From: UBA2588 sp964343075
GTDB lineage: Bacteria; Chloroflexota; Dehalococcoidia; Lucifugimonadales; UBA3495
Length of the DNA: 27,700 bases
Reading direction: 5' to 3'
NCBI GenBank assembly: GCA_964343075.1
Contig: CAYFGT010000017.1
Location: 1 to 27,700 of the forward strand
Part shown: positions 7,983 through 15,333 of the stretch, piece after piece
Numbering within the stretch: position 1 is the first letter of the stretch
Layout: every line of letters begins with the position of its first letter
The notes under the pieces: model-generated
What the model was told of the DNA's origin: nothing
Seen by the model: the letters and a program-made list of their open reading frames with translations, nothing else
The model's database searches: none
Position numbers and translations under genes: made by a program

Positions 7983-8747
7983 TTAAACAGCCATTATATG
8001 GAATCCTGCATCAACAGGAATAACCGCCCCTGTTATACCAGAAGACATATCGCTAACTAAAAACAAGGCGGTGTTGGCAACTTCTTCAGAAGATATATTC
8101 CTCTTCATAGGGGCCCTATCAGCATGTATTTTTTTCATATCAAGAAAACCACTGATACCACGAGCTGCCAATGTGTCCAGCGGGCCGGCGGAAATCGCAT
8201 TAACTCGTATCTTGTCCGGGCCATGCTCGAAGGCCAGCTGACGAACGCTATGTTCCAGAGCGGCTTTAGCAGTACCCATAACGTTATAACCGGGATAAAC
8301 ATTGTGAGCCGCGTCAAATGTCATCGTTATTATGCTTCCGCCCTCTTCCATTAATTCAGTTGCCCATTTTGTTATGGGGATCAATGTAAAAGCGCTTATA
8401 TCAAGAGCCACTTGAAAGCCTTCTCTTGTGGTATCGGTAAAGCGGCCGGAAAGTTCTTCTTTATTCGCAAAGGCAATGCTATGAACGACAAAAGAGATCG
8501 AGCCAAATTTTTCTTTGACAATCTGGAAAGCCTGTTCTAAATCCACATCTGAGCTAGCATCACAAGGGATCAAAATCGGATCGCGCAATTCATCCGCCAA
8601 TTTTTCAACGCGAGATTTCAATCGTTCATTCTGGTAAGCGAGGCCGATCTGTGCCCCATAAGAATCAAGTTTCTTCGCAATCGCCCAAGCAATACTTCTC
8701 TCGTTAGCTACCCCAAAGATAATGCCTGTCTTTCCTTTCAAATCCAC
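7983..8747 (-). CDS. fabI: Enoyl-[acyl-carrier-protein] reductase (NADH), FabI/InhA type
   Basis: FabI performs the last reduction of each fatty-acid elongation cycle. The 254-residue short-chain dehydrogenase-type protein has GKTGIIFGVANERSIAWAIA for NAD binding, SIAFAN near residue 90, and the catalytic pair Y154 and K161 in YNVMGTAKAALE. The C-terminal segment SSGITGAVIPVDAGFHIM is typical. F144 occupies the position of E. coli Tyr146; mycobacterial InhA has Phe149 there. The start codon is GTG 8747, with AAGGAG about 10 bases upstream. The gene lies 44 bases after the LLM oxidoreductase and has a good promoter of its own, so it can be read separately from the F420 genes. Confidence 0.95.
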   Translation of the reverse strand: MDLKGKTGIIFGVANERSIAWAIAKKLDSYGAQIGLAYQNERLKSRVEKLADELRDPILIPCDASSDVDLEQAFQIVKEKFGSISFVVHSIAFANKEELSGRFTDTTREGFQVALDISAFTLIPITKWATELMEEGGSIITMTFDAAHNVYPGYNVMGTAKAALEHSVRQLAFEHGPDKIRVNAISAGPLDTLAARGISGFLDMKKIHADRAPMKRNISSEEVANTALFLVSDMSSGITGAVIPVDAGFHIMAV

Positions 8748-8780
8748 TGTCCCTATTCTCCTTTAGTTCAATTCGTTGGT

Positions 8781-8809
8781 ATTGTATTAGGCTAGTCTAT
8801 GTTTGGCAA
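8781..8809 (-). promoter_or_regulatory. Predicted promoter of fabI
   Basis: On the minus strand TTGCCA (8804-8809) is followed by a 17-base spacer and TACAAT (8781-8786), each one base from consensus. The -35 lies inside the last codons of the LLM oxidoreductase gene. Initiation would be near 8774, about 27 bases before GTG 8747. Confidence 0.65.
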
Positions 8810-9739
8810 AACATCATTGACGAACCGCCTGAGTTGCGACAACTGGTCAAAGGAAGCAAATCTTACGATCACCGTAGTCGCCCCACTTTGGGCATAGCTG
8901 TTAATCCGTTCGATTATTCGCGAGGGGGAACCAAACGGACCCCAAGCATCACCCCAGATGTTGGCTCCATAATACTCTGTTAAAAATGCGGTCGCTTCAT
9001 CGAATGCATTTTTGTCATTTGAGTCAATATTAATAGTCACGTACATGATCTTCTCTACGGGGACACCTTTCTCATAATTTGAATCTCGGAAAGCATCGAA
9101 CATTCGGGACCCTTTCTCAAATTCTTCAGGGGAATCCGTGATAGAAATAAACCCATCACCATATCTTGCCGCCCGTTGAAATTGGATGTCCAGCCCATGT
9201 CTGGCATGAGCCGCTACTACAATGGCAAAAGGATTTTCGTCCTTTTGATTCATCTCCAATTTTGAGATCTGGTAATAATCGCCTTTAAAATCAACCAGTT
9301 TGTGATTCCTAGAGGTGTGTAAGATCTCGAGCACCTCTTCGAATCTCGCCCTCCTAGTCTTGTAGTCAATCCCTACATTTTGCCATTCACGTTTCTGCGC
9401 TTCATTAAACGCTCCCCCAAGACCCATCCCCATTATTAGGCGCCCCCCGCTTATGCTTCCTAAGGTGTTAATGGTTTGGAGCAAATGGCCAGGTGATCTT
9501 AATACAGGCAGTAACACCGACGTCCCCAATTTAATATTTTCCGTCCTCTGTGCAAGAGCAGCCAATACAGTCAATGGTTCAAATCTAGGCTTAGCAGAAA
9601 GGGAATCTCCTACCCAAACGGAATGCAGCGCCAAGCCGTCGCATTCGCAAGCCATGGCGGATATTAACTCCCAAGCAGAGCCTGGAGCATTATTAAACAA
9701 AGCGCCTCTGGTAGGGAGAAGGATTCCTATCTTAGTCAT
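8792..9739 (-). CDS. LLM-class flavin-dependent oxidoreductase, probably F420-dependent
   Basis: The 315-residue protein is a luciferase-like monooxygenase (TIM-barrel) family member. It shows MTKIGILLPTRG, HSVWVGDSLSAKPRFEPLTVLAALAQRT, IKLGTSVLLPVLRSPGHLLQTINTLGSISGGRLIMGMGLG and RRARFEEVLEILH, all typical of the F420-using subgroup (Mer/Adf/FGD-like). Its ATG overlaps the cofC stop codon by one base (TAATG), so it is almost certainly translated from the F420 biosynthesis transcript. That context supports F420H2 or F420 as the cofactor over FMN. The substrate is unknown. Confidence 0.9.
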   Translation of the reverse strand: MTKIGILLPTRGALFNNAPGSAWELISAMACECDGLALHSVWVGDSLSAKPRFEPLTVLAALAQRTENIKLGTSVLLPVLRSPGHLLQTINTLGSISGGRLIMGMGLGGAFNEAQKREWQNVGIDYKTRRARFEEVLEILHTSRNHKLVDFKGDYYQISKLEMNQKDENPFAIVVAAHARHGLDIQFQRAARYGDGFISITDSPEEFEKGSRMFDAFRDSNYEKGVPVEKIMYVTINIDSNDKNAFDEATAFLTEYYGANIWGDAWGPFGSPSRIIERINSYAQSGATTVIVRFASFDQLSQLRRFVNDVLPNID

Positions 9740-10380
9740 TAATAAACAGAAGCTTGGTCATATAATCTTTCCAATAAACCCGGTTCCATATGAGTATAGG
9801 ACACCAAGTCATCAGTTGTGTCTAAATCAAACCCTAATCCATTGCTCGTATAAATGGAAACGGAATGCTCGACTCCGGCCGCCTGAGCCAAATGCCTAGC
9901 GAAACTCCGTTGCCCCATCTGAGGTTCAAATGGTACTCCGGGAGGAACCAATATCCCGTTGGTTCCCCCGTCTTTTCTTGCGGGGGCCAATGCGATATTC
10001 TTTTGGTTGCCGCTGGTCCGTATCAGGTTATAGACATCTGCCGACTTCACAAACGGCAAATCTCCTGCCAGAAACATAGCCGATTTCCCAGATTGTAAAA
10101 TGTCTCCAAAAACCGCTTTCAAAGATTCATTAAGATCATTTCCTGGATCGGGGACCCACTTACCGCCCGTACCTTCCCCTACGGCAGCGACGCGATCATC
10201 GCCACCCACGATAACGAATTCGATTACGCCCGCGCCTACAATCGCATCAATCACAGTAGTCAACATCCCTATGACTAAATCGCCCCGTTCTTGGTCGGTA
10301 AAAGCTTCAGACAACCTGGACTTGCCGTGAATTAGTGGCTTCATTGGGATGGTAGCAATAATTTGGTTGACTTCAGACAT
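9739..10380 (-). CDS. cofC: 2-phospho-L-lactate (or phosphoenolpyruvate) guanylyltransferase
   Basis: CofC/FbiD activates 2-phospholactate or PEP with GTP to give the dinucleotide consumed by CofD. The 213-residue product has IIATIPMKPLIHGKSRL (nucleotide binding, invariant lysines), FLAGDLPFV, RKDGGTNGI and FDLDTTDDL, all standard for the family. ATG 10380 is chosen because it begins just before the conserved IIATIPMK strand and overlaps the cofD stop by 8 bases, which fits coupling. An upstream ATG at 10425 would add 15 residues with no family counterpart. It lies between cofD and the LLM oxidoreductase gene. Confidence 0.93.
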   Translation of the reverse strand: MSEVNQIIATIPMKPLIHGKSRLSEAFTDQERGDLVIGMLTTVIDAIVGAGVIEFVIVGGDDRVAAVGEGTGGKWVPDPGNDLNESLKAVFGDILQSGKSAMFLAGDLPFVKSADVYNLIRTSGNQKNIALAPARKDGGTNGILVPPGVPFEPQMGQRSFARHLAQAAGVEHSVSIYTSNGLGFDLDTTDDLVSYTHMEPGLLERLYDQASVY

Positions 10381-11308
10381 GTTGTCCAACTTCCAACACT
10401 GCGCTGGCAAGGGATATTTTTTCATGGTCGTTGTTCATAATTATTGGTAGCATCTTAACAGAAAAGCCCATTTGAACTAAAGCAGGTTCGAACATACGAT
10501 CCGAACTATCTATAATCATCCAGCTGCAAAAATTTTGGTAGTACTTCCCTAAACCAACAACCGAAGCCTCCATGCCCAATTCATTCATCAATTTTCCTGC
10601 TGGTCCGCTAACCGAGCCGTTCCCAATTAAAGGGCTGACGCAGATAGTCTTATACGAATAGTTTCGAATGAGGTCCTTTGCTGCATCAACCGATAACATC
10701 GGCCCGATACTTAGTAGAGGGTTAGATGGACAAATAATGATTAGATCGGCGTCAATTAGACTTTGTTTTGCTTCATCAGTAATTTGGGCTTTATCGTGTG
10801 AATATACTATCTTAGAAATAGGGGGAATCCATCTATGCTTCACAAAGTATTCTTGCATACTTAATTCCCCAACATTTGATATCAATTTGGTAGATATTTT
10901 TGCGTTAGAGATGGGGATGACCTTATTTTTAACGCCAAAACGCCTGCATATTTCATGGGTGACTTCTGTCAAGGATTGTCCCGTTGACAATAGGTTCGTC
11001 CTTACCAAGTGTGTGGCAATATCTTTGTCTCCCAAATTGAACCAGGTATCTTGATTGAGAGCAGCTAGGCTCGATAATACAGTGTATGATTCGTCCTTCA
11101 ATCCCCAGCCTTTCTCGGTGTCAGACAATCCCGCTAGCGTATACATTACTGTATCAAGATCAGGACATACATGAAGTCCGTGAAAAATGTCGTCATCTCC
11201 TGTGTTTACGATGCAAGTCAAGGATTCGGGTTCACTAACAGAAGACAAACCTTGAATTAGTTTTGCACCACCAACACCACCAGCCAACGCTACAATTTTC
11301 AATGTCAT
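10373..11308 (-). CDS. cofD: 2-phospho-L-lactate transferase (F420 assembly)
   Basis: CofD/FbiA joins the phospholactyl or phosphoenolpyruvyl group to the deazaflavin Fo, giving F420-0 or its dehydro form. The 311-residue protein begins IVALAGGVGGAKLIQGL, the family nucleotide-binding motif. It continues with IVNTGDDDIFHGLHVCPDLDTVMYTLAGL, DKDIATHLVRTNLL and IICPSNPLLSIGPML, which bind Fo, metal and GDP in known structures. Its ATG overlaps the cofH stop in an ATGA arrangement, indicating translational coupling. CofE, the gamma-glutamyl ligase that completes F420, is not in this window. Confidence 0.97.
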   Translation of the reverse strand: MTLKIVALAGGVGGAKLIQGLSSVSEPESLTCIVNTGDDDIFHGLHVCPDLDTVMYTLAGLSDTEKGWGLKDESYTVLSSLAALNQDTWFNLGDKDIATHLVRTNLLSTGQSLTEVTHEICRRFGVKNKVIPISNAKISTKLISNVGELSMQEYFVKHRWIPPISKIVYSHDKAQITDEAKQSLIDADLIIICPSNPLLSIGPMLSVDAAKDLIRNYSYKTICVSPLIGNGSVSGPAGKLMNELGMEASVVGLGKYYQNFCSWMIIDSSDRMFEPALVQMGFSVKMLPIIMNNDHEKISLASAVLEVGQHV

Positions 11309-12618
11309 TCGACGTTGGCAGGTTTCTCTTTAGGATGAGAAAACCTGAAGTCGTCACTTTTGGCGAGTAGCGAATAAGAGCCAAAAATCTTCTCAACGTC
11401 TGCGCCGACTTGGTCAAGTAAACTATGATTGGTTTCGGACCCAAGGTCCACAGATTTTATTTGGTAATTTGTCAAACGTTCCGCTGGGATCCTCCCTGCC
11501 TCTCTGATCATGTCTTTAAATTCTCCAGGCCGCATCAATTGCCCGTGGGTGGCGCCAGCTGAAGTCGAGATACTTTCATTGATCAGAGTCCCTCCCAAAT
11601 CATTCACGCCGGCATTCAAAAGCATTTGGCACATTTTACTGCCTTCTTTAACCCATGAAGCTTGTATATTGGGGATCCAGTTATTTAGCATAATTCTTGA
11701 AACAGCATGTACTTTCATAACATCCATAGCAGTTGGTCCTTGTTTCATAGGTCCTCCACTTATGTTTTGAAGGAACATAGGTGCCTCAGCATGCACAAAG
11801 CTCAACGGTACAAATTCTGTAAACCCTCCAGTACATCCCTGTATATTCCTTATCAGTTCTATGTGGTTGGCGACGTGCAGATGAGTCTCTACATGTCCGA
11901 ACATCACCGTGGAGGTGGTGGGTATACCCATGCGATGAGCTTCTGTGATCACTTCAGTCCACTGTTGAACAGAAATCCGGCCTGGAGAGATTACATCTCT
12001 AAGTTCTTGGTCCAAAATTTCCGCTGATGTTCCTGGAAGACTACCTACACCAGCTTCCAAAAGTTGTTGCAAATAATCTTTGATGGTGCACTTTGAACGA
12101 ACTGAACCATACAATACTTCCTCAGGAGAAAACCCATGTATATGCAGTTCAGGCAGTTCTTCTTTAAGTGCCTGACACAATTTGACATAGAGATCTCCTT
12201 CCATTTGCGGGGGAAGCCCTGCCTGAATACACACTTCTGTAGCCCCATATTCCATTGCCTCTTTGGCTCGTAGGATAATTTCTGACACTGGTAGAAAGTA
12301 ACCTTCTTCTTGCCTAAAGTCACGACTGAACGCACAAAATCCGCATCGTTTTATACATACATTAGTGAAGTTAATATTACGGTTGACAACATATGTGACA
12401 AGGTTTCCGTTCGTTCGTTCCCTAAGTTCATCTGCTACTGCGCAAGTCGCGGTGTATTCCATTCCTGTTGTGCCCAGTAGCCTGGCCCCTTCTTCAGGAC
12501 TTATATCTGTGCCGCATAGCGCTTTATCTAGGATAGATGCGACATCCCAGGAAATTTTGCCAAAGAGAGAATCGATCCTTTGGTCTACAGATCTATTAGT
12601 CTCAGGTGATATACCCAC
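11305..12618 (-). CDS. cofH: Fo synthase subunit 2 (5-amino-6-ribitylaminouracil-tyrosine 4-hydroxyphenyl transferase)
   Basis: CofH is a radical SAM enzyme that couples the tyrosine side chain to 5-amino-6-ribitylaminouracil, the first step toward the deazaflavin chromophore. The motif VCIKRCGFCAF gives the CX3CX2C cluster ligands (C88, C92, C95 with the start used here). EVCIQAGLPPQ, LHIHGFSPEEV and GTSAEILD follow as in FbiC's C-terminal half. I place the start at GTG 12618 because AAGGAGG lies 5 bases upstream. ATG 12648 gives 10 more residues (447 in all) but has only a weak ribosome site. Either way the gene overlaps cofG, by 17 or 47 bases. In actinobacteria the two halves are fused as FbiC; here they are separate. 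Confidence 0.95.
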   Translation of the reverse strand: MGISPETNRSVDQRIDSLFGKISWDVASILDKALCGTDISPEEGARLLGTTGMEYTATCAVADELRERTNGNLVTYVVNRNINFTNVCIKRCGFCAFSRDFRQEEGYFLPVSEIILRAKEAMEYGATEVCIQAGLPPQMEGDLYVKLCQALKEELPELHIHGFSPEEVLYGSVRSKCTIKDYLQQLLEAGVGSLPGTSAEILDQELRDVISPGRISVQQWTEVITEAHRMGIPTTSTVMFGHVETHLHVANHIELIRNIQGCTGGFTEFVPLSFVHAEAPMFLQNISGGPMKQGPTAMDVMKVHAVSRIMLNNWIPNIQASWVKEGSKMCQMLLNAGVNDLGGTLINESISTSAGATHGQLMRPGEFKDMIREAGRIPAERLTNYQIKSVDLGSETNHSLLDQVGADVEKIFGSYSLLAKSDDFRFSHPKEKPANVE

Positions 12619-13825
12619 TAATTCCTCCTTTTTTGTAGCCTGTGCCATCAGACTGCCCTACAACCTTATCATACAGAGATTCTTCGATGAAACCTTTGGC
12701 CTTTGACATGAACTCTGGATAAACAGGAAATCTAGGTTTTAATTCGAGCCCTTTCTTTTCGCACACTGCATTCAATTTAGAAATGGTTGGCCATTTTGCC
12801 TCAGGATTCACATGATCAATGGTGAGCGGAGATACGCCTCCCCAATCGTTAATACCATCGTCCAGAAAACTTTGGAAGTGGTTGGGAGACAAATTCGGAG
12901 GGACTTGCAAATTTATCTCAGGTCCCATGATTAATCTGGTTACAATCAGGGCCCAAGATAAATATTCTTGAGTAGCATCAGATACATCGGCCATTGGAGT
13001 TTCTTTTTTTGCTCTAAAATTTTGAACAATCACTTCTTGTATATGCCCGAATGTTTCATGAAGCTTTTTGATAGCAAGAATACTGTCAACCACATCTTGT
13101 TTACTCTCTCCGAGCCCTATCAAAATACCGGTAGTAAAAGGAATTCTGAGTACCCCGGCGTTCCTCAAAGTTTTCATGCGCGCAACAGGTCTTTTGCTTG
13201 GAGCAAACTCGTGAGGCATACCAGGGCCAAACAATCTGTCAGAAATCGACTCAAGCATCAACCCCATAGACACATTAGATGAGCGTAAAGATTGTAATTG
13301 TCGTTTACTCATAGTTCCTGGGTTTGCATGCGGTAGCATCTCGGTTTCATCATTCACCACTTGGCATACGTCTGCTAAATAGTCCAGTGTGGATCCATAA
13401 CCCATGTTTTTCAACCACGCTTTGGCTACGGGATATCTGCTCTCTGGCCGTTCTCCCAAAGTAAACAAAGCTTCAGCACACCCCAATCCCGCCCCCTCTT
13501 TAGCTAGATCTAGGACTTGTTCCACATTCATGAACAAATCATCTAAGTCTTCAGGCTCTTTTCTGAAAGTACAGTATCCGCAATAATCTCTGCACATATG
13601 GGTCAAGGGAATGAAAACTTTAGGTGAAAACGATATGATATTACCTTTCCCGGTCCGAGCGATCCTATATGAGAGGCCGCGAGCAGCGTCAATATCGTCA
13701 TCGGCAAATTGTAGTATCTCTTGCGCTTCCACGGGCCCGACAGGCCACTGCTGGTCTTCTTGTGACCAACGCATCAGACATTCTTCGATTATACTACCGA
13801 TATTTCTCCTTGGGATAATCGCCAT
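12602..13825 (-). CDS. cofG: Fo synthase subunit 1 (7,8-didemethyl-8-hydroxy-5-deazariboflavin synthase)
   Basis: CofG is the second radical SAM enzyme of deazaflavin synthesis and closes the ring after CofH. The 407-residue protein shows VFIPLTHMCRDYCGYCTFRK with cluster ligands C78, C82 and C85. GCAEALFTLGERPE, HANPGTMS, and INDWGGVSPLTIDHVNPEAKWP near the C-terminus are diagnostic of CofG. The start ATG 13825 lies one base after the stop of the NIPSNAP gene, with no clear Shine-Dalgarno, so translation is probably coupled. Its 3' end carries the cofH ribosome site inside its reading frame. Confidence 0.96.
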   Translation of the reverse strand: MAIIPRRNIGSIIEECLMRWSQEDQQWPVGPVEAQEILQFADDDIDAARGLSYRIARTGKGNIISFSPKVFIPLTHMCRDYCGYCTFRKEPEDLDDLFMNVEQVLDLAKEGAGLGCAEALFTLGERPESRYPVAKAWLKNMGYGSTLDYLADVCQVVNDETEMLPHANPGTMSKRQLQSLRSSNVSMGLMLESISDRLFGPGMPHEFAPSKRPVARMKTLRNAGVLRIPFTTGILIGLGESKQDVVDSILAIKKLHETFGHIQEVIVQNFRAKKETPMADVSDATQEYLSWALIVTRLIMGPEINLQVPPNLSPNHFQSFLDDGINDWGGVSPLTIDHVNPEAKWPTISKLNAVCEKKGLELKPRFPVYPEFMSKAKGFIEESLYDKVVGQSDGTGYKKGGISGYIT

Positions 13826-13826
13826 A

Positions 13827-14150
13827 TTACTGCATAGGTGAATAATCAGTCGGTCTTAGAATCATGTTCCGAACCCTGGCATTGATCGGACCGTCAACTT
13901 CTGATTCAGCTCTGATTTTTTGCCACTCAGCGTCATTCTGAAAATTAGTCCATTTGTTTTCTCTATCGGCAAGGCTATCAAAGCCTAACATATACACCAG
14001 CTGATTACTTGTTCCTATGTCTTCTGTCCAAAACCCAACCACGTGAATAGCGTGTTTCTCAAACAGTTTTACCGTATGGTTAGAAAAACGGCTATTCAGG
14101 TCACCTAATTTACCAGGGATAGTTTCATAGATTCTTAACTCGTAAATCAT
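13827..14150 (-). CDS. NIPSNAP-family small protein
   Basis: The 107-residue protein matches the NIPSNAP dimeric alpha/beta-barrel family: MIYELRIYETIPGKL at the N-terminus, then HVVGFWTEDIGTSNQLVYMLGFDSLADRENKW and a C-terminal ILRPTDYSP. The molecular role of bacterial members is not established. Its position as first gene of the F420 operon, one base before cofG, suggests a function tied to F420 chemistry, but this is inference. ATG 14150 has AGGAG 7-8 bases upstream. A promoter-like sequence ends the 51-base gap after ruvB. Confidence 0.88.
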   Translation of the reverse strand: MIYELRIYETIPGKLGDLNSRFSNHTVKLFEKHAIHVVGFWTEDIGTSNQLVYMLGFDSLADRENKWTNFQNDAEWQKIRAESEVDGPINARVRNMILRPTDYSPMQ

Positions 14151-14178
14151 TAGGACTCTCCTATAGGTTGATACCTTG

Positions 14179-14207
14179 ATTGTAACTAGATCAACGGGTT
14201 TTTACAA
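14179..14207 (-). promoter_or_regulatory. Predicted promoter of the NIPSNAP-cofGHDC operon
   Basis: On the minus strand TTGTAA (14202-14207, overlapping the ruvB stop codon) is followed by a 17-base spacer and TACAAT (14179-14184). Initiation near 14172 would leave a 21-base leader containing the AGGAG site. The -10 is close to consensus and the -35 is moderate. Confidence 0.5.
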
Positions 14208-15254
14208 ACCTTCCAGCCTGCTTTGATCGCTTCCTTGAGACGGCATTGTCTTCCCAAGGTATTCATATGCGGCTCTTGTAGCTATTCTGCCTCGAGGGGT
14301 CCGCTCGATAAACCCTAGTTGCATCAGGTAAGGCTCTAAGACATCCATCACAGTATCAGCTTCTTCGCTGAGAGAGGTGGCGAGAGTGTCCAGACCGACG
14401 GGTCCCCCATGAAACTTGTCGACGAGGTTCACCAGCAACGCATGGTCACTTTGATCAAGTCCTCGATCGTCAACCTGGAGCATATCTAAGGCATCTTTAG
14501 CAACTTTCTCGTTAATCGCACCTTGAGCCCTCACCATGGCATAATCCCTTGCCCTCCTGAGCAAGCGATTCCCAATGCGCGGAGTACCTCTGGAACGTTG
14601 AGCTATTTGTTTGATCCCAGCATTATCACTTTGGCATTCAAGAATATCGGAAGACCTACTGAGCACTTGGACCATCTCATCAAGGTCATAGTAACTAAGC
14701 CTATACACAGATCCGAATCGATCTCTTAAAGGAGCACTCACCATTGAAAATCTAGTCGTCGCCCCAATTAGACAAAACGGATTGATCCTAAGGTTGATGT
14801 TTCTAGCGGCCAAACCTTTGCCAACAACCCAGGATAAAAAGAAATCCTCCATTGCTGAGTACAACACTTCTTCGACAATTTTATTAAGCCTATGGATTTC
14901 ATCAATGAACAATATATCCCCATCCTGGAGTCCGGTCAGCATGGCAGCCATATCCCCCGCCCGCTCAATAGCGGGACCAGACGTGATCTTTATATTAACT
15001 TCCATTTCTTTTGCCAAGATATGAGCCAAAGTAGTTTTACCCAACCCCGGAGGGCCATACAGCATCACATGATCCAACGGCGCATTCCTCATTTTAGCTG
15101 CTTCAAGGCCGATTTTAATATTTTCCTTTATTAATGACTGACCAACAAATTCTTCAAGTAATATCGGCCGTAAACTAATTTCAGAAACTTGTTCTTGTTC
15201 CTTCAAGGAGTCGTCAACTAATCTTTCATTCTCATTTGTGTCGTCGAAAACCAT
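14202..15254 (-). CDS. ruvB: Holliday junction branch migration ATPase RuvB
   Basis: RuvB is the hexameric AAA+ motor that drives branch migration with RuvA. The 350-residue protein has Walker A GPPGLGKT (67-74), Walker B with DEIH (118-121), sensor 1 GATTR, and the arginine finger R177 in APLRDRFG. A winged-helix C-terminus ends with RTPRGRIATRAAYEYLG. ATG 15254 has AAGGG 5 bases upstream. ruvC and ruvA lie 9 kb away in the rpsP operon of this same window, so the ruv genes are split into two transcription units. It is divergent from the FakA-like gene. Confidence 0.97.
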   Translation of the reverse strand: MVFDDTNENERLVDDSLKEQEQVSEISLRPILLEEFVGQSLIKENIKIGLEAAKMRNAPLDHVMLYGPPGLGKTTLAHILAKEMEVNIKITSGPAIERAGDMAAMLTGLQDGDILFIDEIHRLNKIVEEVLYSAMEDFFLSWVVGKGLAARNINLRINPFCLIGATTRFSMVSAPLRDRFGSVYRLSYYDLDEMVQVLSRSSDILECQSDNAGIKQIAQRSRGTPRIGNRLLRRARDYAMVRAQGAINEKVAKDALDMLQVDDRGLDQSDHALLVNLVDKFHGGPVGLDTLATSLSEEADTVMDVLEPYLMQLGFIERTPRGRIATRAAYEYLGKTMPSQGSDQSRLEGL

Positions 15255-15271
15255 TATTCCCTTTTTGACAT

Positions 15272-15300
15272 CTGACTATCGGATCACGGTAAGGTATATT
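15272..15300 (+). promoter_or_regulatory. Candidate promoter of the fakA-degV-recG transcript
   Basis: CTGACT (15272-15277), 17 bases, then TATATT (15295-15300). This places initiation near 15306 and a leader of about 28 bases before the TTG start at 15334. It is back-to-back with the ruvB promoter. Confidence 0.45.
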
Positions 15301-15302
15301 GT

Positions 15303-15332
15303 ATTATATTGACATAGCAATAAGAATATAAA
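15303..15332 (-). promoter_or_regulatory. Candidate promoter of ruvB
   Basis: The minus strand reads TTTATA (15327-15332), an 18-base spacer, then a perfect TATAAT (15303-15308). Initiation near 15296 would give a leader of about 42 bases before ATG 15254. Confidence 0.5.
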
Positions 15333-15333
15333 T

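Noticed and set aside
10381..10425. Upstream ATG extending cofC by 15 residues
   Set aside because: The extra residues precede the conserved first strand and have no family counterpart. ATG 10380 fits the cofD overlap.
15309..15314. Perfect TTGACA on the plus strand before the FakA-like gene
   Set aside because: The only good -10 (TATAAA at 15327) is 12 bases away, too close, and initiation would fall inside the gene.
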